Source: Plazaster borealis
Taxonomy: Eukaryota > Echinodermata > Asteroidea > Forcipulatida > Labidiasteridae
Direction of reading: 5' to 3'
Length of the DNA stretch: 64,000 nucleotides
Assembly (NCBI GenBank): GCA_021014325.1
Contig: JAJGQC010000535.1
Span: forward strand, 1 to 64,000
Shown here: piece after piece, positions 13,256-42,648 of the stretch
Layout of the letters: each line of letters starts with the position of its first letter
Position numbering within the stretch: the first letter of the stretch is position 1
Program-made: the position numbers and the translations under genes
Notes under the pieces: model-generated
What the model saw: the letters and a program-made list of their open reading frames with translations, nothing else
Database searches by the model: none
What the model was told of the DNA's origin: nothing

Positions 13256-13458
13256 TTTGAAAATAAGAATTTTCATTTCATTTCATTTTTTATATAAATG
13301 TCACATGTGAAAATATTTGTGATTCTTGTTTATTAATCGATTTGTGACCACACGAAAAATATGCACCCCGTACAAGGTCCGTATGTGCTATCACACTTTA
13401 GGAAAAGCATTATAATCCTATAACAGACACCTCTCATCGTCCCCTTTTTTCCCTTCAG

Positions 13459-13836
13459 CGTCTTGTGGGCAAGGGACGGTGACAGTATCTCCGAACGTGA
13501 CGGTTGACAATGGCAGTCCAACAACACTTTCCTGCAGATACAACGTAGACAATAATTACTTACTCTTTAACATAGAATGGAGAAGGGGGGAAAGTGTGCG
13601 GGATGGTATAAGAATTGCTGATTTTGTTAATGATGTTGATAATCCAATATACTACAACAACTTCAGCTCATCAGATTACACAGCCTCTAGAGACAAACTT
13701 AATGAAATAGCATCATTAGCTGTTGCTGCTGTAAGCTTTCAGGATGACTCGGAACTCTTCTGGTGTACTATTCAAGTGTTTACTTCGGGGATGCCGGTGG
13801 TGTATATCAGTGCTTCAATTGAAGTGATTGTGACAG
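13459..13836 (+). CDS. V-type Ig exon V2
   Basis: 126 codons, phase 1 at both ends (acceptor CCCTTCAG, donor GTATGT). Ig landmarks: TTLSCRYN, NIEWRRGE and ELFWCTIQV. It carries N-glycosylation sequons near its start and middle. It is more diverged from V3/V7/V8 than those are from each other. It follows leader 12755 by 640 bp and precedes the C2A/C2B pair at 15839 and 16587, so a full leader-V-C2A-C2B set is present here. Confidence 0.75.
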
Positions 13837-13846
13837 GTATGTTAAG

Positions 13847-14166
13847 GTGTTTAAAGGGAAGGTGTATACGTTTGGCAATCACTCTGAAAATTAGGCTAAT
13901 GGTAAAAAAACTACTTGGCTAGAAGTACAGCAGCTTTCGATAAAAAGCCTTTTGAGAATTATTTCACTTCGAAGTACTGCGGTTATGGACAAAGATATCA
14001 GTTTTTATCCCTCGAAATTTGAATCTGAGAAACGTTACTGTCAGATACGCTCCGGATTTTCGGCGATATCGCCAAAACGCGAATTTTTCACAGGTTAGTT
14101 TTATTGTACGGTATATCAAAACAATGGAACGGTTCCAAAAGCCAAAGGTATACTTTCCCTTTAAGA
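13847..14166. mobile_element. Foldback MITE in the V2 intron
   Basis: TTAAAGGGAAGGTGTATACG at the left and CAAAGGTATACTTTCCCTTT at the right form imperfect terminal inverted repeats. No coding capacity. Confidence 0.7.
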
Positions 14167-14449
14167 AAACACAAATCATTTTACCAACATGCCCACATGT
14201 AACTTCAAACAATCCACAAGAACACATTGTACTGCAGTACACGATGTACATGTATTAGGACAGGTACGATGTACAACTATGTACAGATGTGTATTGTGTA
14301 TAATCTGTAGAAATTCCATCCCATTTAGTCCTCATGTTTTATCGATGAAAACAAAAATATTTAATAAAAAACATTTTTGTCAGGTGTTTTGTGCACATAA
14401 TGTGAGTTCAACTTAGTTCATCATGTACACACACAAATGTCGGGTTGTC

Positions 14450-14579
14450 GGGCCTTTTCGAAACCAGCGCTTGAGTTTGGCTCAGGCTTATGCCCCGTCC
14501 GAGGCGCACGTTTTCTTAACAACTAACGGAGCCTAGCTACACCTAAGCCGGAGTCCAACCTGAGATTTTGAAAAGGGCC
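14450..14579. mobile_element. Small foldback element
   Basis: GGGCCTTTTCGAAA at the left and TTTTGAAAAGGGCC at the right, 130 bp, non-coding. Confidence 0.5.
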
Positions 14580-15458
14580 ATAAGTTCCGGTATACCTACA
14601 TGCATTTTGATTGATTCAATCAAAGATAAGCTGTTTTGAGGTGTTGTGGAGGTCTCTAATTAATGCTATTTTGTCAACTTATAAGGTTTAATGCATTGTT
14701 TGTAATGTCGCGTTCTGTATGTTATGTATTACGAATTCTATGTATAACTTAAAATTTGATAATATACACGTGTAATATTACAATAAATCCTCCAAATAAG
14801 ATTTTTTTTTTCTTTTGAGTGGAGCTCTTAGACTCCGTTTATTCAACTCCAGTAATTACAAAGTACAGACATCTTCTATGGAACATTAATGCAAGTACTG
14901 ATAAATCAATACATTGAGTACATAGAGGTTACTAGAAACTAAAGCACAATGAACAAAAGGTGATATTACATGTCAAACAAAAAGAAGATCAAAACATGAT
15001 AAAAAGCAAATTAGTACAAGTAAAATAATAATTTATCTCAGATTTAAACATCCCATTTTCCTCCAATAATTACTCTTTTCTGTACTTTGTCTGTGATTAA
15101 GTTGTTTTTGTTTCAAACAGAAAATAGACAATGTAGAATAAAATGGCATTTTTAATCATAACATCATCCAAGAAAATAAAAACAAATCATCTTTAAATGC
15201 TTTCAATGTTGACAAGAATAGTTTGTTAAATTTACTTGTTACGTTACTTATTCAACTTCTCAGAAACGTGCATGTATAACAACATTTCATGCAATTTTTA
15301 CCCGAGTCATTTTATATTGAATGACTACAGTCATGACAGTGATGGACATATGTGGACATAAACAAAGATATCATGTTAATTTAATATCTTTAGGAGACTG
15401 TGAATTGAAAGAGTGTGGAAGATAGCTTTCTGTTTCAGACACATGTTTTTACTATAAC

Positions 15459-15790
15459 GGGCGGCAAAGTTGGCTTGTCCGTAAAGCGCTCGCCTTCCAA
15501 CAATGTGACCGTGGTTCGATTCCCGGTTAGGGCCATTATATGAGTTGAGTTGTGCGTTGGTTCTCTCCTATGCCACTAGGGTTTTCCTCCCTCCGGACCC
15601 CGGAAAAAAAAACTTTAAATCTCAGGCTGTGCTCCGTGTTCATGGGTCGATGTGGCTGGCTGCCAAGGGCACCTTGGCATGCCTGCGGCTCGAACACGTT
15701 GTATAGCCGCGTACTTCGCATTATTCAGCTTCTCAGCTGCGAGTAAGGATGATTATAGCCTCTCAAATTAGTACCATTATTATTATGTTA
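15459..15790 (+). mobile_element. tRNA-derived SINE
   Basis: Pol III B box GGTTCGATTCCCGG near 15513, a tRNA-like head, a body shared with 30795-31085 (GTTGTGCGTTGGTTCTCTCC, GATGTGGCTGGCTGCCAA, TGCGAGTAAGGATGATTA) and an AT-rich tail. Confidence 0.75.
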
Positions 15791-15838
15791 TTACGTACAT
15801 GCGCATTAAATGTTGACAACAAATATTTTATAATGTAG

Positions 15839-16165
15839 TTCTCCCATTGAGCATCACAATATCCGATGAGACTGGAACCTATCCTCCTGATGGTACATCA
15901 TACCTTGTAGAAGGAGAGGAACGTCAGTACGTATGTGTGGTACCAGACATTAATCCAGGAGCTACATTCACTTGGACTGTTGGAGGTCGGAGTCTTACAC
16001 CAGATGGTAACTCTGGTATCACTAGTAGTAATGGGTTAACAACTAGCAACAGTACAACCACAATAACAGCTGTAGCAGGAAACGATGGAGAGATGTTACA
16101 ATGTCGAGCGTCAAACAAGAATGGTCATGATGGAGTTTCTACCACTGTGGTGCTGGATGTCAAAG
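15839..16165 (+). CDS. C2A-type Ig exon (set 2)
   Basis: 109 codons, phase 1-1 (acceptor AATGTAG, donor GTAATT). Landmarks: VPLSITISDETG-like opening, ERQYVCVVPDINPG, ATFTWTVGG, EMLQCRASNKNG, ending VLDVKG. Relatives in this window start at 24979, 27539 (broken), 49519 and 59495. It is always followed within about 1.3 kb by a C2B exon, so the two are probably used as a pair. Confidence 0.78.
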
Positions 16166-16586
16166 GTAATTATTAACTGTGTGTACATAATGTACTAAGA
16201 GTTTGTAATTGAACTTACAAGAACAAAAACCTAATTTTACATCGTGTACATCAATGCAACCTTTTTACTTTAATTTGATATGCCTTAAATATTGTTCTTT
16301 AATTGCAAAACACCATGTTTAAAGTTGATGACTTCTTGATACTTCTTCAATGATAAAGTGTCTTTGTAGAGTCATTCACTGTACATAATTGTATTGGGAC
16401 TTTCACTTGTTGCATACAAAACGTTTTATACCTTGTTAAATGTGGTTTTTAGTATGTTTCTTTTTGCTGTTAAATGTTAATTTGTACATTTTCATTTTCA
16501 ACACAACTTCAAATAATTATTGTAGTTTGTACATAAACTGTATATGTAAATTGAATAAACAGTTTTTATTATATTTTATGTTATAG

Positions 16587-16913
16587 TGCCCCCGAAGGCT
16601 TCATCGATGTCGCTATTAGATTCCAGTGGACCCCTTGGAGATCCAGCAGACGTTGATGAAGGCACAGAACACACATTTATATGCAGGGTTCTGGGTACCA
16701 AACCAGCTGCAACCATCAAGTGGTATATTGATGATGTAGAGCAAACAACCACGACTCCAGCCCCTGGAGTAGGCAATGGACTGGTGGACACGGAAAGTCA
16801 CTGGACATTCATTCCGCAGAGGGTCAACCACAAACAGATGGTCAAGTGTGAGGCAAACACTGCAGAGTCAATTCCTCCATTCCCTTCAGTGTCTACTACA
16901 TTGAATGTCATTG
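16587..16913 (+). CDS. C2B-type Ig exon (set 2)
   Basis: 109 codons, phase 1-1 (acceptor TTATAG, donor GTAAGT). Landmarks: VPPKASSMSLLDSSG, HTFICRVLGTKPAATIKWY, VGNGLVDTESHW and QMVKCEANTAES. The central stretch around GVGNGLVDTESHW is nearly invariant among C2B exons. After this exon no stop-containing terminal exon or transmembrane segment is seen before the next leader, so the transcript must continue to shared downstream exons or end in an unrecognised exon. Confidence 0.78.
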
Positions 16914-18216
16914 GTAAGTGACTGATAAATTGATTTTGTTTTGATTTTTTTTTTAAACAGGTGTTTCTGTGAAAAAAAAGCCTTACTGATCATTTAACAC
17001 AAAGGATCAATATTGGTAAATAGTTACATTTATTTGAACTTCCTGTTCAAACCGGAAGGCAAGGTTTTAATGTAATTTGAAACCGATGACCTCGTGATGA
17101 CGTAAGTTGTTCACAAGGAAACGTTAAGCTATGAGATTGTTTGATAACAAAATCCATGTACAAAACGTACAGGCTTTGGCTGGTAAGAAAAAACTAATGA
17201 TAATAATAACATAAAAGAAATGTTATAAACAGCAAAAAATCTGGTCCCGAAAAGGTGGTTTCGGCTCATGTCCGAAACCCAATATAGGCAGTGTCCAGAA
17301 TTTGTTATAAATCCCATGGGCAGATCAAAGAATTCAGATATTTAAATTCAGGGTCATACTTTGGTAATGACCCCGAAAAACAACTGTGTACTTTATATCC
17401 GAAAGCCTATACATAAGTAATATAAAGATGGTAATGGTAGTAAGAATCCTGCGAAATTATTTCGTTTGAAGTGCCCTCGTCTGTTGGTGAGAATGTAATA
17501 AAAGTATAATGTCGACAAATTGGATCTTCAAAGATTGCCTGCTGGTGACCTTTGTACATTTCCGTGGTGTTCATTTGAATGCTGCCTTCAATACGTCAAG
17601 ATGTGGTTGGTACCCGGGTTCGACGTTCCTGATGAAAATACCATGACAGTTTTTGGGGTGTTTCCTCAACTAGTTGATAGCTGAGACTTTCATAGGTGTC
17701 TTTTTTTGTATCCATATTGATAACTTTGCCTATAAATCAGCATTGTTGACTAAAACCAATAAAATTCAATTTCGGCCATCGGGGGAAAAAGAGGTGTGAA
17801 TTGGGGAGGGGGCAAATAGGAGCAAAGAAAGTAACTATAGAGAATCCCTCATCCCACCCCAACCCTATCACCACCGCTAAACAACTTGTATTCTAAATAA
17901 ACGTTCTAAATACCGCGATAATAAGGCGACATTGTTATTTATGTGAAGACAATTCTTTGACGCATTGTCAGCTTTTCTTGGTTGTCTTTTCAGCAAAGCT
18001 AATTGCCCGTAAATGTTCTTGTTCTTGCAAAATCAAGGTGACATTTATAAGAGATAAGTTACAAGACCAGATGTTAAATTCGTTATCAAAATCATCTTTG
18101 TTTGTAAAAAGGCAAAGGTGGTTTAAGTAACATAAAAGTTGTGAATGAATCAGAACGGCTGACCATCTTTCAACTGTTATTTGATTATGATCAAATTGTA
18201 AAAACACACCTTACAT
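16914..18216. other. Spacer after C2B (set 2), shared with other sets
   Basis: Homologous to 51072-51750 and 60900-61500 (GATGACGT-ATGACGTAA-TTGTTCACAAGG, GAGATT-TTTGATAACAAAAT). It links each C2B exon to the next leader module and shows that the duplicated unit is C2A-C2B-spacer-leader-V. Confidence 0.6.
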
Positions 18217-18350
18217 GCAATATAGGGCGTAACGCTATAAATTTGGGCGTTATATAACGCCTGAAATATAGAGCGTTATAACGCTGTTTGGCGTTATAAC
18301 GTCGTAGTAGGGTGTCAAAACGCCGTATAGGGCGTTGAAACGCCGTACTG
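18217..18350. repeat. Cluster of GGCGTTATAACGC palindromes
   Basis: At least six copies or half-copies of GGCGTTATAACGC-type palindromes in 130 bp. Found only upstream of L3, not in the sister modules. Confidence 0.65.
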
Positions 18351-18399
18351 AAATAGAGTTATGCTGTTGACGGAAAACAGCCCCGTACGTATGTCCGTG

Positions 18400-18644
18400 T
18401 GCAATTTCAACTTGAAGCTTGAATGACTTAGTAAAAGAACAGTAAACTGCGGAAGTAACCTTCAGTTTGTGTACATTGCGCTGCCGTTTTGAATAAATGA
18501 ATTTTATGTGTGTTCAATTCATGGTCATGACAACGAAAAACAACCATTGTATTGAGTAAGATCTCGTGTTCCAACTAGTTTGACATTATCAACTAAGCTG
18601 ACAATTGGAACCACACTCGCCCCATAGTATGGTTTTCATTTAAT
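18400..18644 (+). promoter_or_regulatory. Shared upstream module of leader L3
   Basis: Copy of the common module. GGAAGT at 18451-18456 and ACCACA at 18610-18615. The second ETS-like site of some sisters is absent. The distal part is interrupted by the palindrome cluster 18217-18350. Confidence 0.5.
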
Positions 18645-18708
18645 ATGGTTTTGCAGCGCATGGAGATATCAGGACTATTACTGTTCATCGTTGGAATACT
18701 TTTAAAAA
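18645..18708 (+). CDS. Leader exon L3 (MVLQRM type signal peptide)
   Basis: 64 nt, MVLQRMEISG head and LLLFIVGILL core, ends in phase 1 before GTAAGT. It lies 395 bp before V3. Its distal promoter holds a palindrome cluster (18217-18350) that the sister promoters lack. Confidence 0.75.
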
Positions 18709-19102
18709 GTAAGTTATTATCTATGAATGAGTATTATGATCTTTATTCAAATTTGTGCACATTATCTAAGACACCGTGGTCTACCAATTCAACTTTGCAG
18801 GATTGTGTCACACTACTATTAGGCTGGTAAATTAATTATGTCATTTACACTTCTTCAATGGGGCTATTCTATTATTTTGAAGCAAGAATAGACAGGCTGC
18901 CACCATTTTGTATCATTGTATTGCGGCTCAGTGGGAGGAAAACAAGTTGGAATATAAACCCGAAGTGGTTTAAAGTAAATTCCAATGCAATTGGGCCCAG
19001 CCGTTCATTTATCCACTAAAGTGCATACAATTGTACCTTTTTATAGCTGTCTACATAAATTTTCGAACAAGAATTTAAAAACTTTTTTTTTTTTTTTTTT
19101 AG

Positions 19103-19501
19103 TTACTAATGGTCAAGTAGTCACAGTGATTCTGCAATCTGAGGCCAGTTATGATGGCGACCACACTGCACTTTCTTGTTCCTACGCAATTCTGAACAGG
19201 TCATATATAGTATTCACTCTGAGTTGGTTCAAAGGAGAGAGTACTTTAGACCCATCTACCAAAAAGATTGCTGACTTCATTCGGGAAGGAACATCTCCTA
19301 TATATTCCAGTGCTTATGATGACCGATCACGATACAACATATCCAGATCTGGAGACAGTGGTAATTTCATCAGTACTTTTGACATATTTAACGTGGAATT
19401 TAGCAGGGATAGAGGGCGGTATTGGTGCAGAGTAACAGTGGTACAATCTGATGGAATGAACCCCTTGGACGCAGATGCCTCGACTGATCTGATTGTCTAC
19501 A
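19103..19501 (+). CDS. V-type Ig exon V3
   Basis: 133 codons, phase 1-1. The acceptor follows a 20-T tract (T(n)AG) and the donor is GTAAGT. Landmarks: ALSCSYAIL, LSWFKGES and GRYWCRVTVV, with the R-D-R-G-R-Y-W-C segment of V-set domains. It ends STDLIVYS, with no J-like FGxG motif. It is about 84% identical in protein to V8 (54663) on the far side of the kinase, and most differences change the amino acid. Confidence 0.8.
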
Positions 19502-19899
19502 GTAAGTACTAGAACATTATCAAAATGAAACCATCACAAATCTGTTTTTGTGACATCATTGGAAACACGGTGTTCGTGTATCTGATCTATAATGTGGTTG
19601 TTTTTTTTAGTGTTTTTTTTTTATTGAGGGCCTACATGTTTTAATGTTCTTTTTATTGCAAAATCAAGGTGATATTTACAAAACCATTATGTTAAATTCG
19701 CTGTCGAAATAATCATCGTTTGTAAATTGTCAAATAAACAAATGTGATAACAAACCTGTTGACAAATAAACAAATCTGACGACAACTCTTTTGACACTCT
19801 TTGCATTTATTTTGAGTTAAATAACATAAAACTTGTGAATGAGTCGAACGTTTTCAGGTGGAACGGCTGACCGATAATGAACTGCTATTTGATTGTGAT

Positions 19900-20207
19900 C
19901 AAATTGTAAAAATACACCTTACATGTACATGGACTTGTCCGTCTGTATTTCAACTTAAAGCTTGACTGACTATTATACCAAAAGAACAGCAAAATGTGTT
20001 CCCAAATGCGGAAGTAACCTCCATTGTATGTATATTGCCGTGCGAATTTGAATAAATGGATTTAACGAGTTTTCAATTCATAGTCATTCTAACCAGGAAG
20101 TGAACATTACATTGAGTAAGATCTCTTGTTAGAACTAAATTGACATTAAACACTAAGCTGACAATAATTGTGACCACACTCGCCCCATAGTTTGGTCTAC
20201 ATTCATT
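19900..20207 (+). promoter_or_regulatory. Shared upstream module of broken leader L4
   Basis: Well preserved although the leader is dead. GGAAGT at 20010-20015, CCAGGAAGT ending at 20101, ACCACA at 20173-20178. Confidence 0.45.
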
Positions 20208-20270
20208 GAGGTTTTGCAACGCATGAAGATGTCAGGACTATACTGTTCATCGTTGGAATACTGTTAAAAG
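20208..20270 (+). pseudogene. Broken leader L4
   Basis: Aligned with the other MVLQRM leaders, the start codon reads GAG instead of ATG and one T is missing in the hydrophobic core (CTATACTG for CTATTACTG). The length is therefore 63 instead of 64 nt and a stop appears in frame. The donor GTAAGT and the promoter, including two GGAAGT cores, are intact. With V4 it forms a dead cassette. Confidence 0.75.
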
Positions 20271-21711
20271 GTAAGTTATCTATTAAAAAGTCTCGTTCAC
20301 TTAAGTACCTCTAACAAAATGAAACATCACCTATTGAATATGTATTTGTAGATCTAGGACATACTGGTACAAAGACTGTTGTTCCGATAATTATTTAAAT
20401 TGACTAGACTAGTCTCATTGTCATTGTCATTGTTTGTCCTTGTCGTGTCCAAGTCCTTGTCTGTCACAGGGAAATGTACAAAAGCCGTATGCTTAACTTT
20501 TTTTCCCTGCATGTTGGCGAGCATGTTAATTACACTCGATATTATCTTTGAAATTTCTATACATTTTATTGTTGAATTATGTGGCATCCATCTTTTCATA
20601 ATTATACTCATTGTTATTTGTTTCAACTGTATGTTTAATTGTCATTGTCAGCATGAAAAATAAATGTGCATTGAATTGAATTGAATTGAATTGAATTATT
20701 AGTGAATATTTGAAATGCAGAAGATTTGTACACAAAATACAGTCATTTTTCTTTGGGAATAATTTTGTATTTAGGTCTTGTTTTTCTTTGACGAATCCTA
20801 AAAATGAACTTTAAGGAAACTGTACGTTTTGTGCTCTCCAATGATAGTTATGAGGCATAGTTATTATTTTGTAAAATAATTAGGTTTTTATTCTGCCTAC
20901 ATTGTGTTTGGTTATTTCTTTGAGAATGTTGTGCGTGGTGTTTCTGCTACAAGGAAGGTCTACTGCTTTTTACAGTAGGTTTTTGCAGTTTTTAAAATAA
21001 TTCCGCCCAGGAATTTAAAAAAAAATAGGTTTTTTGGTAAACCCCTTTAAGACGATGTAGAAACAGATGGAAGAAGTAATTGGCACTGGGAGAATTAATT
21101 CACCTTGAAAACTCCATTTTGACTTCTGTGGTCAAAAGGGATTGCCATTACTTTGTACATGTAAATCTCAGCAAACCCTCAAAGGGTAGATTGCCCACCT
21201 TGTTTGAAAATAATCATCAATCATCCTTATCCAGAGGAGCTTGTCCCTGTCAGAAAAGACTGTGGGATACTTGTTTGACAGGTGAAGGTTTTGTATCAGG
21301 GTAACGCTATACTTATAAAACAAACATCCACTTGTGGGGGGGGGGGGGTTGTTAGTAAGGCCATGGAGGAAGGAAACACAAGGCACTGTAATCCTGCCGG
21401 TCATCAACCCATTCATAAAAACATGTTGAGGGTATATAAACTACTCTTTATAGGAAATAAACATCTCTAGCTCCTCTGGGGGGTATTATGCTTGAAAATG
21501 AAGTAAAAAAGCTTGCATACCCCGGGTGTAAACTGATTTCACAGACTGCATGAAAATGTAGTAGGGCCGCCGCAGAATGATAAGGTATTACGTAACACAC
21601 AGTACAGGGTAATATTTAAGATACTTTGAAACATAAAATTATGTGGGTGGTTCGAGACTGGCAACAAACTTAGTTCGTTATTTTTGTGTACATGTGTCTT
21701 GTTTTGTTCAG

Positions 21712-21755
21712 TTAGCAATGGTCAAGAACCCATAGTGACTCTGGAGTCTGGACAT
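21712..21755 (+). pseudogene. V4 relic: 5' end of a V-type Ig exon
   Basis: After a good acceptor (TTTTGTTCAG) the sequence starts VSNGQEPIVTLESG, matching the first 13 or so codons of V7 at 52869. Homology then stops and stop codons follow. The rest of the exon is lost. It belongs with the broken leader at 20208. Confidence 0.6.
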
Positions 21756-22281
21756 CTTGGGATTTTCACAATCTGTAGATTGCGCTCTGAATATTAAGCA
21801 GCTCAATCTCAAATCGTGCGCAATCTTTATTTGTGCAATCCCAAGAATGCGCTCCACTAGACCAAAGTTGCAAGGTCCAATTTGGACATCAATCCAGATT
21901 TTTAGCCGAAAATGTACATTTTTTCTAGAAATGTATCTGAAACAACCGTACCAATATATTCAGCGGGATTATTTCCTGTTTTTCTCGGGTGAGCTTTAAG
22001 TATATCATAGAGGTCTTAGATGGATTTTGGAGCAGTTTTTTTGTTACTCCCTGTTTGGGGGTTGTGAATCCTGTGGGGCAAATTTGCACAGTACAACAAA
22101 CACATGAGCGTTCACTTCGGATCCTATACATACGCCATCCATTTTATGTACAATGTTTGAAATAAAAACCTCTCCAGCAACTCGTAATATCTCCAAAACC
22201 AACACACAGTGCTTGCCTTGGTTGATGTTTTATTGTTATTACCATTTGCCCTTTTCCTTGTTACACAGATCACAGAGCTTC

Positions 22282-39517
<17,236 letters not shown>

Positions 39518-39544
39518 CCCATTTTGCAGCTGGTTCATATTTCA

Positions 39545-39550
39545 AATAAA
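39545..39550 (+). terminator. Polyadenylation signal of the kinase gene
   Basis: AATAAA 28 bases after the TAG stop of exon K8. It would give a very short 3' UTR. The downstream G-rich run (39584-39597) is compatible with a cleavage-site context. Confidence 0.5.
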
Positions 39551-39746
39551 CGATTAATCAAACACATAAGATTTGTAAATTGGGGGAGGGGGGGGGGGCT
39601 TTTTGTTCACCTTTATACTTTATACTTAAACTGAACAAAATCAAACCGATGACGTTCCCAGATAAAATAGATCCCATGTTTTTTTTAGAGCAAGTCCCAA
39701 GACATCAATTGTAAGTAACGGCACATTGAGAAACTGTCTTTGTTTG

Positions 39747-40497
39747 TTGGGGTGTTTGTTTGTTTGTTTGTTGGGGTAGTTTGTTTGTTTGTTTGTTTGT
39801 TGGGGGTGTTTATTTGTAGAGCTGGAAGGAGGCCGTCCTCTATTTAAAAAGGATCAGCATTCACCAGAATACACCAGAAGCAGAATCCATATGACAAAGT
39901 AAGTTTAAGTGTTTAAAATGTTTGTCAATTAAATAGAATACAATATGTCTCTCTGATTTTAATCATCCAATACTATAGCACACAGTACACAATAATATAG
40001 CACAGCACAGTCACTTATTATTAAGGGCGAAAGGTCAACACAACAAGAGGCTGGCCACACACAAGTTTACAATGATCCAATCAGCCCTAAAAATGACAAA
40101 ATTTCTGGAATAAAAAGAGGATTTGAATACAAAAGAGTACTCACAGATAGCTCTAGGAGCCTATCCATCCCAGATAAATATTATTTGGAGCATGGCTAGA
40201 GCCATGCTCCCCTACACAATAGAGAGAAATACCTAAAGAAAATCATTGTGCTTCCTCTTGCTCAAAAGCTAATATCGGGAAAATAGAGTGAGCCCAAAGG
40301 TCGCGACCCCAAACTTAACTTTATGCTATAATCATAAAGTTGGATTGGACACTTAAACTCTGAGGGCGCACTTTGTGGGGGTGTTTGTTTGTTTGTTTGT
40401 TTGTTTGTTTGTTGTTTGTTTGTTTGTTTGTTTGTTATTGTTGTTTTTGCTGTTGTTTTTGTTTCGTTGCTTTGTTGTTTGTTTGTTTGTTTGTTTG
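39747..40497 (+). repeat. GTTT microsatellites downstream of the kinase gene
   Basis: Two GTTT arrays (39747-39805 and 40378-40497). Between them is a 60-bp copy of the K7 exon border (39893-39956) and unassigned DNA. Confidence 0.85.
39893..39956 (+). repeat. Copy of the K7 3' border and intron start
   Basis: GACAAAGTAAGTTTAAGTG and the following TTTGTCAATTAAATAGAAT repeat the sequence at 39322-39385 about 570 bp away, with few differences. Exon content is only a few bases. Confidence 0.75.
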
Positions 40498-40719
40498 TGT
40501 GCGTGTACACAGAGGTATGGCATGTTATAGCCTTGGTTGACACATGTACCCGATTCGACTAGCCACCTTCACTTATAAGTAAGGCATAACCGCGTGGCTT
40601 GTAAATTGCTCATGATACTAATCTTTCAATTTCGTCATGGTGTTGGTCCCCTGCTTGAATGATCTGCTCACCGCATACATGCCGTTCTGCAAACAAAGAT
40701 AATTGTTATCATAACTGTT

Positions 40720-40960
40720 GCCACAAAAGCATATGGTGAACGTTGTTTTCAATTTGCTGGACCTCATTTTATGGATCAATCTCACTCTTTACATCAAACA
40801 TGCTACCACCGTCACACATTTCAAGAACCTTCTCAAAACATTTCTGTTCAAGTCATCGTACATCTAGTTCTTCTTCTTTGTTTTCTTCTGAGCACTTAGA
40901 GACTTTCTCCTAAAGGTGTTAGGCGCTATGGGCCTATAAATACAGCTATTGTTTATTAGT
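40720..40960 (+). mobile_element. LINE 3' end remnant
   Basis: Degenerate C-terminal LINE sequence (GERCFQFAGP, then HFKNLLKTFLFKSSYI in a shifted frame) followed by the LINE-type tail with AGCAC...GGCGCTAT. Confidence 0.5.
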
Positions 40961-41169
40961 ATACTATCATGCCATCATAATAAATCCACTCTTATAAGCG
41001 AGGCGATTTAGAACGTGTTATTCGAAACGGTACCATGAGCGTTTTTTTTTACAGGCTTTCGTTTTTTTCTGGAAGGCTTTGCTTATAATTGACGTTGGTT
41101 AGTCAAAGAGGGTGACACTGCGGACAAACCCTATACCATACTTCTTTAAGTTTTTTATTGAAGCATAAT

Positions 41170-41194
41170 GACTAAAGAATAATAATAATAAGAA

Positions 41195-41227
<33 letters not shown>

Positions 41228-41310
41228 TAAAAATAATGAAAACTTATTAAGCGCACAAATCCACAAAAGTGCTCATGGCGCTAATACAAACAATAACATA
41301 CATGTACAAT
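41170..41310 (-). mobile_element. LINE tail fragment with ATA/ATT repeat
   Basis: An AATAATAAT run followed by GCGCACAAATCCACAAAAGT and GCTCATGGCGCT, the same 3' tail as the LINE at 45547. Confidence 0.6.
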
Positions 41311-41786
41311 AATATATAACAAAATGGGAACGTAAGCCTAAAGCTAAGAAGAATAACGCAGAAAGTTCTAAATATAAAGTATTATGTTATGTAGTAACAT
41401 ATAAATATAAACAACAGTGTACTTTTTATAACCACATTTATATAGTTTATGATATTAAGGTTTTATGCAAAAACACAAACGTTATATGATTAATTGTTGG
41501 ACTGAAATCAGCCTATATATGAATGAGCATTTATATAAAAATAATAACATTAATTAAAGTCGAAGGAGAATACCTACAAGATATTAATATATTTTTGTAA
41601 CAACGTAGTTTAGTTAATTATTTCTCATTGTTGTATGATATGATAGCTACTTTCATATTTCAAACTTTATCAAGTAAACATTATACTAGCTTATGAAATG
41701 TAAAGCTGCTTCAGAAAAGTAGGTGGATCTTGCTGAATACGGCAAAGATTAGCACTAGTTCTTTTACCGAACAAGATACAAAATAA

Positions 41787-42008
41787 GTGGTGTTTGAAGC
41801 TTTGCATGGTGTGGAAGTAAGAAGTAACTATAAATAGTAGTAAACTTGGTACAACCATGTGTAAAATCTCTTTTTGGAGGAGTGTTGGCTCTGAACAGAG
41901 CCGGTTTGGTCTCCTAAAACCGGCTCTTTTCAGAGCTAACACTCCTCCCAAAAGAGATTTTACACATGGTTGTACCCGCAAGTTTACTACTATTTATAGT
42001 TACTTCTT
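41787..42008. mobile_element. Palindromic insertion with 14-bp target duplication
   Basis: Arms of about 90 bp (41819 onward against up to 42008) surround a short centre near GGTCTCC. The direct repeat AAGATACAAAATAA is at 41773-41786 and again at 42009-42022. It is non-coding. Confidence 0.65.
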
Positions 42009-42274
42009 AAGATACAAAATAATTTTTGTTTTCTGTAAAAGACAAGTCAATGTTTTTGACTAAAAACCACAAAATGAGATTGAGTTTACTTCTCCAAAAA
42101 CCATTGTTGTATTTTACCGTTATTATTACCAGCCCACATATTTGTTGAGAATACACGAGTTGTTTTGCAGACCCCCAAATCACCTTTAAAGAGTTATCAA
42201 CTTGTAACGTGTTAAAAGCCCTCAGGCCGATTTCACATAGAGCTAAGATTGATATTAAGTGTGATTCCATCTTA

Positions 42275-42648
42275 AAGGGGTAGGGTATACCTTTGGTAAT
42301 TACTCCACAAATTATTGACCATAAAACTTACTTGGTAAATAGCACTGGCGAACTGATGATTTTTATAAAACGTTGCTGGAAACGACACCCTTTGAACTAA
42401 TGTAGTTTTAGAGAAAGAGGACATTTTTCACCCAAAAGTTTGATTCTGAGAAAGGCTTTAGTCTCGGGTATCTGAAAGCACATGATTGTATGCAACGAGG
42501 GTGTTTTTTTTTCTTTCATTATTTTATTGCAACATCGATGACCAATTAAGTCCAAATTTTCACAAGTTTGTTATTTTATGCCTATGTTGGGATACACCAA
42601 AAGAGAATACTGGTCTTTGACAATTACCAAAAGTATATCCTGCCTTTA
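42275..42648. mobile_element. Foldback MITE (TTTGGTAAT family), duplicated copy
   Basis: TTAAAGGGGTAGGGTATACC at the left and the inverse ACCAAAAGTATATCCTGCCT at the right. Counterpart of 9966-10308. Confidence 0.65.
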
